A stretch of DNA of 64,000 nucleotides from Castellaniella sp044508625. Lineage in GTDB: Bacteria > Pseudomonadota > Gammaproteobacteria > Burkholderiales > Burkholderiaceae_B. The first letter of the stretch is position 1; each line of letters opens with the position of its first letter. Under the pieces are notes generated by a model. That model searched no databases. It was not told the DNA's origin and was given only the letters and a program-made list of their open reading frames with translations. Below, in pieces: positions 30,551 through 38,854 of the stretch. The stretch covers positions 124,001 to 188,000 of the forward strand of contig JBIQHJ010000002.1 in NCBI GenBank assembly GCA_044508625.1. Reading direction: 5' to 3'. The translations under genes were made by a program, and so were the position numbers.

Positions 30551-31332
30551 TTTTCCTCGACATCGACACGGGCCTGGTCATCCTGGTCCTCGTCATCCTG
30601 GTGGTGATGCTCGTCAAGCTGTTCCGGATCCTGCGCGAGTACGAGCGCGCGGTGATCTTCACGCTCGGGCGCTACACCGGCACCAAGGGCCCGGGGCTGG
30701 TCATCGTCATCCCCTTCCTCCAGCAGATGGTGCGGGTCGACCTGCGCGTGGTGACCATGGACATCCCGCCGCAGGACGTGATTTCACGCGACAACGTCTC
30801 GGTACAGGTCAACGCGGTGGTGTATTTCCGCGTGGTGGCGCCGGAAAAGGCGATCATCCAGGTCGAGCACTACCTCGAGGCCACCAGCCAGCTCGCGCAG
30901 ACCACGCTGCGCGCCGTGCTGGGCAAGCACGAGCTCGACGAGATGCTGAGCGAGCGCGAAAAGCTCAACCTCGACGTGCAGTCCATCCTCGACGCCCAGA
31001 CCGACGGCTGGGGGATCAAGGTCACCAACGTCGAGATCAAGCACATCGACCTGAACGAGACCATGGTGCGGGCCATGGCGCGGCAGGCCGAGGCCGAGCG
31101 CGACCGGCGCGCCAAGATCATCCACGCCGAGGGCGAGCGCCAGGCGGCGCAGGCCCTGCAGGAGGCCGCGCACACCCTGTCCCTCGAGCCCTCGGCCATG
31201 CAGTTGCGCTACCTGCAGACGCTCACCCAGGTGGCCGGCGACAAGTCCTCGACGCTGGTCTTCCCGGTGCCGATCGACCTGCTGGCGGGGTTCCTGGACA
31301 AGATCCGCCCGCCCGCCGACGGCCAGCCCTGA
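30547..31332 (+). CDS. Slipin, SPFH/band-7 (stomatin-like) membrane protein
   Basis: Membrane-anchored scaffold protein of 261 residues. One N-terminal hydrophobic segment (about 8-26) is followed by an SPFH domain opening with REYERAVIFTLGRYTGTKGPG and containing VTMDIPPQDVISRDNVSV. A coiled-coil, Ala/Glu-rich stretch (RAMARQAEAERDRRAKI onward) and a short C-terminal tail follow, as in stomatin-like slipins. Translationally coupled to the NfeD-like gene. Likely organises membrane microdomains or assists membrane proteases; specific client unknown. Confidence 0.92.
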   Translation: MIFLDIDTGLVILVLVILVVMLVKLFRILREYERAVIFTLGRYTGTKGPGLVIVIPFLQQMVRVDLRVVTMDIPPQDVISRDNVSVQVNAVVYFRVVAPEKAIIQVEHYLEATSQLAQTTLRAVLGKHELDEMLSEREKLNLDVQSILDAQTDGWGIKVTNVEIKHIDLNETMVRAMARQAEAERDRRAKIIHAEGERQAAQALQEAAHTLSLEPSAMQLRYLQTLTQVAGDKSSTLVFPVPIDLLAGFLDKIRPPADGQP

Positions 31333-31354
31333 GGGCCCGCGCGCCGCTTAGCCC

Positions 31355-31420
31355 ATTGATATTCTTAATTAAAATCAATGTTTTCCGCTTTCGTTATATA
31401 CCTGTATATACATCGAAAGC
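31355..31420. repeat. AT-rich inverted repeats downstream of the slipin gene
   Basis: Two palindromic structures in an AT-rich island. ATTGAT at 31355-31360 pairs with ATCAAT at 31374-31379. At 31387-31420, GCTTTCG pairs with CGAAAGC and, inside it, TATATAC pairs with GTATATA around a CT loop, a near-continuous 14-bp stem with small bulges. The second could act as a transcript end for the slipin operon (TTTCC follows), or as a protein-binding site. The base composition differs sharply from the surroundings. Confidence 0.7.
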
Positions 31421-31518
31421 TTTCCTGAGCTGAGATCCCTTCCGCTTGCGGCGGCTCTCAGAGTCTTCCGGACCCTCCGGAGACGGGCCGGTCGATTCGT
31501 TTCCCGGTTTTCGAGCGG

Positions 31519-31686
31519 ATGGCCGACATCGCCCCCACCCCCGCACCTCCTCCGCGTGCGGTGATTGCGCCGCCAGGCGGCCTGCTTTGGATCGCGGCGC
31601 CGGCGCTGGTGTTCGCGGCCGCCTTGGCGGCGCTGTCGATTGGCGCCTATCCGCTGCCGGTCGGGGAGTTGGCTCGATCCGAGCAC
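31519..31686 (+). pseudogene. Remnant of a FecCD-type siderophore ABC permease (N-terminus only)
   Basis: An open frame of 60 codons from the ATG at 31519 reads like the first transmembrane segment of FecCD-family permeases: LLWIAAPALVFAAALAALSI followed by GAYPLPVGEL. The similarity stops abruptly after PVGEL, and the frame ends at 31701 after a few unrelated residues; no other permease segment follows in any frame. I interpret it as a decayed 5' fragment of an iron-siderophore transporter gene. It could still be expressed as a short membrane peptide. The rest of 31333-31958 (626 bases) contains no credible gene. Confidence 0.6.
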
Positions 31687-31848
31687 GTTCAAGCCCCATG
31701 AACTGCCGTTCTACGTCCGGGCGGATCGGGCTACCACCTTTTCGGCAAGACCGTGGCGCGGGTCACGCTGCGCGTGGGAGACGGAAGGGCGGGCGCCGCC
31801 GGTGAAGGCGGGAAGGCGCCTCGCTGATGCGTCCCGCCGGTCGGACCC

Positions 31849-31928
31849 GCGCCTTTCAGGACGGATCTGCGCTTTTCAGGACAGATCCGCGCCTTTCAGA
31901 AGGGGCCTGAGTCTTCCAGAAGGGGCCC
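31849..31928. repeat. Four 20-nt tandem repeats in the gene-poor stretch
   Basis: GCGCCTTTCAGG or close variants recur at 31849, 31869, 31889 and 31909, exactly 20 bases apart; the last two units carry AGAAGGGGCC instead of AGGACAGATCC. The array ends about 30 bases before the stop of the redoxin-like gene on the opposite strand, so it lies in the 3' region of that transcript. Confidence 0.9.
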
Positions 31929-31958
31929 GCGCCCAGCCGGCCCGAGGGGGAGGGCACC

Positions 31959-32447
31959 TCAGGTCGCGGCCTCCGCGTCCTCGGTCAGCAACTGACCGAT
32001 CACCGCGCCCACGCGCAGGTCGTCGAGTGAGCCGAAATGGTGCAGGCGGATGTCGCCCGCCTGGTCCAGGATGATGAGGCTGGGGGTGCCCTGCAGGCGG
32101 TAGGCCTGCATGGTCAGGGGGATGGGGTTGCCCTTGGGGTCGGCCATGTCGATCCCGACCGGGAAGGCGATCCGGTATTCGTGGAGGAAGGCCTTGAGCG
32201 CCACCTCGCCCATGGCCTCGTGGTGCTCGAACACCGTGTGCAGGCCGATCACGCGCACGCGGCCCGGGGGAAAGGCGTTGTGGATGGCCTTGGCCTGCGG
32301 GATGCCGTGGGAGACGCAGCCCGGGCACAGCATCTGGAAGGCGTGCAGCACCACGACCGAGCCCCTGAGGTCCTCGAGGGCAAGCGGCTCGTCGGTGTTC
32401 AGCCACCGGCTGACGCGCAGGGCTGGGGCGTGTTCGTGGTAGGGCAT
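31959..32447 (-). CDS. Thioredoxin-fold redoxin family protein
   Basis: Protein of 162 residues of the AhpC-TSA/redoxin superfamily. The strand VVVLHAFQMLCPGCVSHGIP places a CPGC motif at residues 41-44, and GTPSLIILDQAGDIRLHHFG carries the conserved cis-Pro region. No signal peptide is evident, so it probably acts in the cytoplasm as a disulfide reductase or peroxiredoxin-like protein; a substrate cannot be assigned. The ATG at 32447 (MPYHEHAPAL) was preferred to an upstream in-frame ATG at 32663, which would overlap the divergent promoter region. Confidence 0.83.
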   Translation of the reverse strand: MPYHEHAPALRVSRWLNTDEPLALEDLRGSVVVLHAFQMLCPGCVSHGIPQAKAIHNAFPPGRVRVIGLHTVFEHHEAMGEVALKAFLHEYRIAFPVGIDMADPKGNPIPLTMQAYRLQGTPSLIILDQAGDIRLHHFGSLDDLRVGAVIGQLLTEDAEAAT

Positions 32448-32678
32448 GTCGGGCGGTCCGGAAAGAGGGCGCGCGGCCGGTGGGCCGCGATCCCGATTCC
32501 TATCATAAGTCGTGCGCCCTGTCAGGGAAAGCTTACGATTCGTACTGATATTTTGCGCCGGATCATGGAGGGCATGGTGTAATGGCCCGAGCGCCGGCCT
32601 GGTATTTTTCATAGGGCCGGCGTGGCTTATACTGATCCGATCCTTTTCCAAGAACGACATCATTTCCGGAGATCCATA

Positions 32679-33011
32679 ATGAAGCTACCCGCGATCGCCC
32701 TGTGCGCGTCCCTGCTGGCGATGGGCGGCGCCGCACAAGCGGCGCCCGACTACGCGCAGGTCAAGGACATCCTCACCAAGAACGCCTGCCTGGCCTGTCA
32801 TGCCGTCGACAAGAAGGTCGTCGGGCCCGCCTACCAGGAGGTCGCGGCCAAGCACAAGGGCCAGGCCGACGCGGCCGACGTGCTGGCCAAGCACATCCGC
32901 TCGGGCAGCTCGGGTGTCTATGGCCCGATCCCGATGCCGCCCAACGTCGGCATCTCGGACGCCGACATCAAGACCGTCGTCGAGTGGCTGATCGCGGGCG
33001 CTCCCCACTAA
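32679..33011 (+). CDS. Class I cytochrome c (c551/c552-like)
   Basis: Small periplasmic electron carrier of 110 residues. The signal peptide ends near GAAQA-APDYAQ; the heme-attachment motif CLACH spans residues 37-41 and the likely axial methionine is Met86 in YGPIPMPPN, followed by the C-terminal VVEWLIAGA helix. The pattern is that of cytochrome c551/c552 monohaem proteins. The ATG at 32679 follows CCGGAGAT. A good intrinsic terminator lies right after it, so it is probably a single-gene transcript. Confidence 0.95.
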   Translation: MKLPAIALCASLLAMGGAAQAAPDYAQVKDILTKNACLACHAVDKKVVGPAYQEVAAKHKGQADAADVLAKHIRSGSSGVYGPIPMPPNVGISDADIKTVVEWLIAGAPH

Positions 33012-33029
33012 GGACGAGGCTCCGGACGA

Positions 33030-33072
33030 CCCTGCGACAGGCCATGTCCTTCAGGGCCTTCGCAGGGTTTTT
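33030..33072 (+). terminator. Rho-independent terminator after the cytochrome c gene
   Basis: CCCTGCGA at 33030-33037 pairs perfectly with TCGCAGGG at 33060-33067 and is followed by TTTTTC. The loop between them can form an additional short stem. It lies 19 bases after the cytochrome stop and 37 before the nrdJ start, so it should separate the two transcripts. Confidence 0.88.
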
Positions 33073-33108
33073 CATTTTGACACCAACGATACATTTCAGG
33101 CGCGCACC

Positions 33109-35973
33109 ATGAAGAGAGCACACCCCATCGCCGGGCTGGAACCCCAGTCGATTTCCGTCGAAGTCCTGCTGGAAAAATACGCCAAGGGCGGGGAATCGAG
33201 CATCACCGAGATCCAGCAGCGCGTGGCGCGCGCCCTGGCGGCGGTGGAAAAGCCTTCGCGCCGCAAGCATTTCGAGGCCCTGTTCCTCGAGGCGCAGCAG
33301 CGCGGCTTCATCCCGGCGGGGCGGATCAATTCGGCGGCCGGCACCGACCTGTCGGCCACGCTCATCAACTGCTTCGTCCAGCCGGTGGGGGATTCGGTCT
33401 CGGCGGCCGTGGACGGCCGCCCGGGCATCTACGACGCCCTGCAAAAGGCCGCCGAGACCATGCGCAGGGGCGGCGGCGTGGGCTACGACTTCAGCCACAT
33501 CCGGCCCGCGGGCGCGGCGGTCAAGGGCACGGCCTCCAAGGCCTCCGGCCCGGTCTCGTACATGCGCGTCTTCGATCGCTCCTGCGAGACCGTCGAGTCG
33601 GCGGGTGCGCGGCGCGGGGCGCAGATGGGCGTGCTCAGCGTCACCCATCCCGACATCGAGTCCTTCGTGCGCGCCAAGCAGACGAGCGGCGAGCTCACCA
33701 ATTTCAACGTGTCGGTCAGCGTGACCGACGAGTTCATGCGCGCCGTCGAGAACGACGCCATGTTCCCCCTCACGCACCCGGCCGAGCCGGGCCCCGACCT
33801 GATGGCGGCCGGCGCGCGGCGGCGCGAGGACGGCCGATGGGTCTACAAGGAAATCCGCGCGCGCGAGCTCTGGGACGAGATCATGCGCTCGACCTACGAC
33901 TACGCCGAGCCGGGGGTGCTGTTCCACGACCAGATCAACCGCGAGAACAACCTGCACTACATCGAGGTGCTCGAGGCCACCAATCCCTGCGGCGAGCAGC
34001 CCCTGCCGGGCTACGGCTGCTGCTGCCTGGGCTCGATCGACCTGACGCGGTTCGTGCGCAACCCGTTTGGCTTCGGCGGCGAGCCCGAGGTCGACTGGCA
34101 GGCCCTGGCCGAGGTCACGGGGATCGCGGTCCGGATGCTCGACAATGTCCTGGACGCCACCGTGTGGCCGCTGCCCGAGCAGGCGGCCGAGGCCGCCAAC
34201 AAGCGCCGCGTGGGCCTTGGCGTGACCGGCCTGGGCGACGCCCTGATCATGCTGCAGCTCGCCTACGACAGCGACGAGGCGCGCCGCCTGGCGGGCCGCT
34301 TCGCGCGCGAGGTGGCCGAGGCCGCCTACCGCGCCTCGGTGGCCCTGGCGCAAGAGCGCGGCGCCTTCCCGGCCTTCCAGGCCGAGCCCTACCTGGCGAG
34401 CGGCTTTGCCCAGCGCCTGCCCGAGGACATCCGGCAGGCCATCCGCCAGCACGGCATCCGCAACAGCCACCTGACCTCGATCGCGCCCACCGGCACGATC
34501 TCGCTCGCCTTCGCCGACAACGCCTCCAACGGCATCGAGCCGCCGTTCTCGTGGACCTACACCCGGACCAAGCGCATGGGCGACGGCAGCAAGCAGGACT
34601 ACGTGGTCGAGGACCACGCCTACCGGCTGTACCGCCTGATGGGCGGGGACGTGTCCGCCGGCCTGCCGCCGTACTTCCGCACCGCGCTCGAGATCTCGGC
34701 GCGCGACCACGCCCTGATGGTGGCGGCCGTCAAGGATCACGTCGACGCGGCGATCTCCAAGACCGTCAACGTGGCCGTGGACTATCCCTACGAGGATTTC
34801 AAGGACCTGTACCTGCAGGCCTGGAAACTCGGCCTCAAGGGCATCACCACCTACCGCCCCAGCGGCAAGCGCGCCGCGGTGCTGTCGGTCGCGCCCGTCG
34901 TCGAGGCGCCCCAGCCCGAGGCGATCCTGCTGTCCGAGGCCGACCGGCGCCTGGTGCTCAAGCGCACCATCGAGCCCGTGCTCAACAGCCTGCGCTGGCC
35001 CAGCCGGCCGCGCCTGCCGCGCGGCGCCTCGGCCTGGGCATCCGACACGATCGAGACCCCGGACGGCAGCTTCGTGGTGTTCGTCTCGGACCTGTCCAAG
35101 CGGCCCTTCGAGGTCTGGGTCAACGGCGCGCGGCCCCCGCGCGGCCTGGGCTCCGTCGCCAAGATGCTCAGCCTGGACATGTACACCGACGACACCCCCT
35201 GGCTGAACCGCAAGCTCGAGGTCCTCGCGCGCACCAACGGCGGCTCGGCCTTCCAGATCACCGACCCCGAGACCGGCGAGCCCGTCTGGATGCCCTCGAC
35301 GGTCGCCGCGCTGGCGCGCCTGGTGGGCTTTCGCCACCGCAGCCTCGGCATCGCGGCCGAGGGCCAGAGCTCGGCCATGATGGACGCCCTGATCGCGCCG
35401 CGCGAGCCCAAGACCGGCACCGACGGCACCATGGGCTGGATCTGCGACGTGCTCAATCCGGTGACGGGCGATGATTTCGTGCTCATGATGAAGGAATTGC
35501 GGATGCCCGACGGCTCGACGCGCCCGTATTCCGTGTGGGGCGCGGGCAAGTTCCCGCGGGCCTTCGAGGGCCTGTTCAAGCTGCTCAGCCTCGACATGCG
35601 CATCGTCGATCCGGCCTGGATCGCCATGAAGCTACGCAAGCTCATGAAATACGCCGAGCCCCAGGGCGACTTCCTCGCGCGGGTGCCGGGCAGCGACAAG
35701 TCCGCGTCCTTCCCCTCCACCGAAGCCTACATCGCGCGCCTGGTGATCCACCGCTACGCCATGCTGGGCATCCTCGACGAGCAAGGCGAGCCGCTCGAGC
35801 AGATGGGCGTCGTGCAGGCCGAAACCGAGGAAGGCGCCGCACGCGCGCCCCAGGCCGAGCCCATGATCCCCATGATGGGCACCGAATGCCCCGAGTGCCA
35901 CCTGTACCGGGTCATCAAGAAGGACGGATGCCAGTTCTGCACCCATTGCGGATATCAGGGGGCATGTGGATGA
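33109..35973 (+). CDS. nrdJ: Adenosylcobalamin-dependent (class II) ribonucleoside-diphosphate reductase
   Basis: Oxygen-independent ribonucleotide reductase of 954 residues. The active-site strand LINCFVQP has Cys88, the finger-loop motif NPCGEQ has the radical Cys294 and Glu296, and the C-terminus ends in a Cys-rich zinc-ribbon-like tail (TECPECHLYR, then CQFCTHCGYQGACG) that includes the thiol pair used for re-reduction. No NrdB-type partner is nearby, as expected for class II. The leader after the upstream terminator is only 37 bases, too short for a cobalamin riboswitch. Requires B12 supply. Confidence 0.95.
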   Translation: MKRAHPIAGLEPQSISVEVLLEKYAKGGESSITEIQQRVARALAAVEKPSRRKHFEALFLEAQQRGFIPAGRINSAAGTDLSATLINCFVQPVGDSVSAAVDGRPGIYDALQKAAETMRRGGGVGYDFSHIRPAGAAVKGTASKASGPVSYMRVFDRSCETVESAGARRGAQMGVLSVTHPDIESFVRAKQTSGELTNFNVSVSVTDEFMRAVENDAMFPLTHPAEPGPDLMAAGARRREDGRWVYKEIRARELWDEIMRSTYDYAEPGVLFHDQINRENNLHYIEVLEATNPCGEQPLPGYGCCCLGSIDLTRFVRNPFGFGGEPEVDWQALAEVTGIAVRMLDNVLDATVWPLPEQAAEAANKRRVGLGVTGLGDALIMLQLAYDSDEARRLAGRFAREVAEAAYRASVALAQERGAFPAFQAEPYLASGFAQRLPEDIRQAIRQHGIRNSHLTSIAPTGTISLAFADNASNGIEPPFSWTYTRTKRMGDGSKQDYVVEDHAYRLYRLMGGDVSAGLPPYFRTALEISARDHALMVAAVKDHVDAAISKTVNVAVDYPYEDFKDLYLQAWKLGLKGITTYRPSGKRAAVLSVAPVVEAPQPEAILLSEADRRLVLKRTIEPVLNSLRWPSRPRLPRGASAWASDTIETPDGSFVVFVSDLSKRPFEVWVNGARPPRGLGSVAKMLSLDMYTDDTPWLNRKLEVLARTNGGSAFQITDPETGEPVWMPSTVAALARLVGFRHRSLGIAAEGQSSAMMDALIAPREPKTGTDGTMGWICDVLNPVTGDDFVLMMKELRMPDGSTRPYSVWGAGKFPRAFEGLFKLLSLDMRIVDPAWIAMKLRKLMKYAEPQGDFLARVPGSDKSASFPSTEAYIARLVIHRYAMLGILDEQGEPLEQMGVVQAETEEGAARAPQAEPMIPMMGTECPECHLYRVIKKDGCQFCTHCGYQGACG

Positions 35974-35976
35974 AAC

Positions 35977-36126
35977 CGGACACAGGACAGTCCCTGCGGA
36001 CTGTCCCGTGCCTGTTTCATCCGAGCGGCATGCAGGCCGCGAGGTGGATGAGCTCGGACATAGGACAGTCCCTGCGGACTGCCCTGTGCCTAGCGAATCG
36101 GAGCGGCATGCAGGCCGCGACGTGGA
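35977..36126. repeat. Duplicated 72-nt element with palindromic hairpin (REP-like)
   Basis: Two 72-base copies lie at 35977-36048 and 36055-36126, separated by six bases. Each carries a hairpin: in the first, GGACAGTCC (35985-35993) and GGACTGTCC (35998-36006) pair perfectly around CTGC; the second copy has one mismatch in the stem. Each copy also ends with the shared GAGCGGCATGCAGGCCGCGA, itself partly palindromic. The pair begins four bases after the nrdJ stop and resembles a doublet of repetitive extragenic palindromes. The rest of the 312-base nrdJ-nadB gap shows only a probable nadB promoter region near 36240-36285 (ATATAAAAAC). Confidence 0.9.
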
Positions 36127-36285
36127 GAGCTGCCACGGCTTGAGATCCCCCGCGACCATCCCCCGCCTCTTTCCAAAGAAGTGTCATAATCTGAGGTCCG
36201 TCCCGCGTCCGCCGGGCTCCGGCCGCTCGCGGGCGGCTGGCTCCGCGCGCGCCGCGATATAAAAACAGCCAAGATACTCTCTGCG

Positions 36286-37917
36286 ATGAACCACTCATAC
36301 GATGTACTGATCGTCGGCAGCGGCCTGGCGGGCCTGACCGTCGCCCTCCATCTCGCGGCCGACAAGAAAGTCGCGGTCCTGTCCAAGAAGGCCTTGCTCG
36401 ACGGGGCCAGCAACTGGGCGCAGGGCGGCATCGCCGCGGTGCTCGACTCCCAGGACAGCCACGACGAGCACATCGCCGACACCCTGGTGGCCGGCGCCGG
36501 CCTGTGCGACGAGGCGGCCACCCGCAGCATCGTCGAGGGCGGGCGCTCGGCGATCGACTGGCTCATCGAGCTCGGGGTCCCGTTCACCCCGGACCAGGGC
36601 GCCGAGCTGGGCTTCCACCTGACCCGCGAGGGCGGCCACAGCCAGCGCCGCATCATCCACGCGGCCGACGAGACCGGCCACCTCGTGCAGCTCACGCTCG
36701 AGCAGCAGGTCCGCGCCCACCGCAACATCACCCTGCTCGAGCACCATTCCGCCGTCGAGCTCATCACCAGCCGCATCCTCGGCGGCGTCCGGGAGGAGGG
36801 CGCGCCCGCGCGCTGCCTGGGCGCCTACGTGTACGACGAGGTCCGCGACACCGTGCGCACCGTCCTCGCCTCGCACGTGGTCCTCGCCACCGGCGGCGCG
36901 GGCAAGGTCTACCTGCACACCACCAATCCAGACACCTCCACGGGCGACGGCATCGCCATGGCCTGGCGCGCGGGCTGCCGGGTGGCCAACATGGAATTCA
37001 TGCAGTTCCACCCGACCTGCATGTACCACCCCAAGGCGAAATCGTTCCTGATTTCCGAGGCGGTGCGCGGCGAGGGCGGGGTGCTGCGCCTGCCCGCGGG
37101 GGCCGGCGCCGACGCGGGCAAGCGCTTCATGGAATGGCACGACCCGCGGCTCGAGCTCGCGCCGCGCGACGTGGTGGCGCGGGCCATCGACTTCGAGATC
37201 AAAAAGCACGGCCTCACGCACGTCGAGCTGGACATCAGCCACCGCCCGGCCGAGTTCATCCGCGAGCATTTCCCGACCATCCACGCCCGCTGCCTGGAAT
37301 TCGGCATCGACATGACGCGCGAGCCCATCCCGGTGGTGCCCGCCATGCATTTCACCTGCGGCGGCGTGGTCATCGACCTGAACGGGCGCACCGACATCCC
37401 CGGCCTGTATGCCGTGGGGGAAACCGGCTACACCGGCCTGCACGGGGCCAACCGCCTGGCGAGCAATTCCCTGCTCGAATGCCTGGTGATCGGGCGCAAC
37501 GTCGCGCACGACATCGACGGCCGCGAGGACATGCCGCGGTACGCCGCGGGCGAGGTGCCGGCCTGGGACGACAGCCGCGCGCGGGATTCCTCCGAGGCCG
37601 TCCTGGTCACCCACGCCTGGGACGAGGTGCGGCGCCTGATGTGGAACTACGTCGGCATCGTGCGCAGCCAGAAACGCCTGGGGCGGGCGCGCCAGCGCAT
37701 CGCCATGCTCGAACAGGAAATCGAGGACTACTACCAGGCCCACCGCGTGACCAGCGACCTGCTGGAATGCCGCAACCTGATCCAGGTCGCGGCCCTGGCC
37801 GTGGCCAGCGCCCTGCTGCGCAAGGAAAGCCGGGGCCTGCACTATTGCATGGACTACCCCTGGGTGCTGCCCAAGGCCCTGCCCACGGTCCTCACGCCCG
37901 AGGAAGGGTTCCTCTGA
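36286..37917 (+). CDS. nadB: L-aspartate oxidase
   Basis: FAD enzyme of 543 residues that oxidises L-aspartate to iminoaspartate, the first step of NAD synthesis. FAD motif LIVGSGLAGLTVALHLA near the N-terminus, SNWAQGGIAAVLD, the active-site block HFTCGGVVIDL, and HGANRLASNSLLECLVIG are all characteristic. It is the only nad gene on this strand; nadC and nadA follow on the opposite strand, so the de novo NAD genes are clustered in two convergent units. Confidence 0.97.
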   Translation: MNHSYDVLIVGSGLAGLTVALHLAADKKVAVLSKKALLDGASNWAQGGIAAVLDSQDSHDEHIADTLVAGAGLCDEAATRSIVEGGRSAIDWLIELGVPFTPDQGAELGFHLTREGGHSQRRIIHAADETGHLVQLTLEQQVRAHRNITLLEHHSAVELITSRILGGVREEGAPARCLGAYVYDEVRDTVRTVLASHVVLATGGAGKVYLHTTNPDTSTGDGIAMAWRAGCRVANMEFMQFHPTCMYHPKAKSFLISEAVRGEGGVLRLPAGAGADAGKRFMEWHDPRLELAPRDVVARAIDFEIKKHGLTHVELDISHRPAEFIREHFPTIHARCLEFGIDMTREPIPVVPAMHFTCGGVVIDLNGRTDIPGLYAVGETGYTGLHGANRLASNSLLECLVIGRNVAHDIDGREDMPRYAAGEVPAWDDSRARDSSEAVLVTHAWDEVRRLMWNYVGIVRSQKRLGRARQRIAMLEQEIEDYYQAHRVTSDLLECRNLIQVAALAVASALLRKESRGLHYCMDYPWVLPKALPTVLTPEEGFL

Positions 37918-37978
37918 CCCAGGACCGCTTGCACCGCCGCGACGACCAAGGGCCGAGGGGACGAGTGAGCCCCCGCGT

Positions 37979-38854
37979 TCAGACGATGCGCATCGAATAG
38001 TCGATGGCCTCGATGTCCTTGGTCAGGCTGCCGATCGAGATCCGGTCCACGCCGGTCAGGGCGACGGCGCGGATGGTCTCGTGGGTGATGCCGCCCGAGG
38101 CCTCGAGCAGGGCGCGGCCCCGGGTGATGCGCACGGCCTCGGCGAGGTCCTCCAGGCTGAAGTTGTCCAGCAGGATGGACGTGGCGCCGGCCTCGAGCGC
38201 CTGGTCCAGCTCGTCCAGCGTTTCCACCTCGATCTGGATCGGCACGTCATGGGGCAGGGCCATGGCGGCGCGCAGCGCCTGCCCGATCCCGCCTGCGGCG
38301 GCGATGTGGTTTTCCTTGATCAGGACGCCGTCGTACAGCGCCAGGCGCTGGTTGCGCCCGCCGCCGACGCGCACCGCGTATTTCTGATCCAGGCGCAGGC
38401 CCGGCAGGGTCTTGCGCGTGTCCAGGACGGCCGCGCGCGTCCCCATGACCAGGTCGACGTAGCGGCGCGTGGCCGTGGCCACGCCCGAGAGCAATTGCAG
38501 GAAATTCAGGGCGGTGCGCTCGGCGGTCAGCAGCGCGCGCGCCGGGCCGCGCAGGCGGCAGACGGTCGAGCCGGCCACCATCACGTCGCCCTCGGCGTAG
38601 TCCCAGTCGATGCGGATGCTGCCGTCGACGCGGTGCATGACGGCCTCGAACCAGGGGGCGCCGCACAGCACCGCGGTCTCGCGCACGATGACCCGGGCCT
38701 CGTCGATGCGGCCGGCCGGGATCAGCAGGCCGGTGACGTCGCCCGCGCCGATGTCCTCGGCCAGCGCGCGGTCGATGTTGGCGTCGAAGGAGGACTGAAG
38801 GTCGGGCGGGAAGGGGGCATGGGGATTGCGCAGGGTGGAAACCGAACCGCTCAT
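37979..38854 (-). CDS. nadC: Quinolinate phosphoribosyltransferase (decarboxylating)
   Basis: Cytoplasmic enzyme of 291 residues that turns quinolinate and PRPP into nicotinate mononucleotide. Motifs: AVLDTRKTLPGLR, VRVGGGRNQRLALYDGVLIKENHI region (Arg/Lys residues binding phosphates), IEVETLDEL and ASGGITHETI. Its start overlaps the end of nadA by four bases, so both are translated from one message (nadA-nadC). Convergent with nadB. Confidence 0.97.
   Translation of the reverse strand: MSGSVSTLRNPHAPFPPDLQSSFDANIDRALAEDIGAGDVTGLLIPAGRIDEARVIVRETAVLCGAPWFEAVMHRVDGSIRIDWDYAEGDVMVAGSTVCRLRGPARALLTAERTALNFLQLLSGVATATRRYVDLVMGTRAAVLDTRKTLPGLRLDQKYAVRVGGGRNQRLALYDGVLIKENHIAAAGGIGQALRAAMALPHDVPIQIEVETLDELDQALEAGATSILLDNFSLEDLAEAVRITRGRALLEASGGITHETIRAVALTGVDRISIGSLTKDIEAIDYSMRIV

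Noticed and set aside
31446..31958. Overlapping short frames in the gene-poor stretch as genes
   Set aside because: Apart from the FecCD-like fragment, none has a ribosome-binding site or recognisable content, and one is mainly repeat translation.
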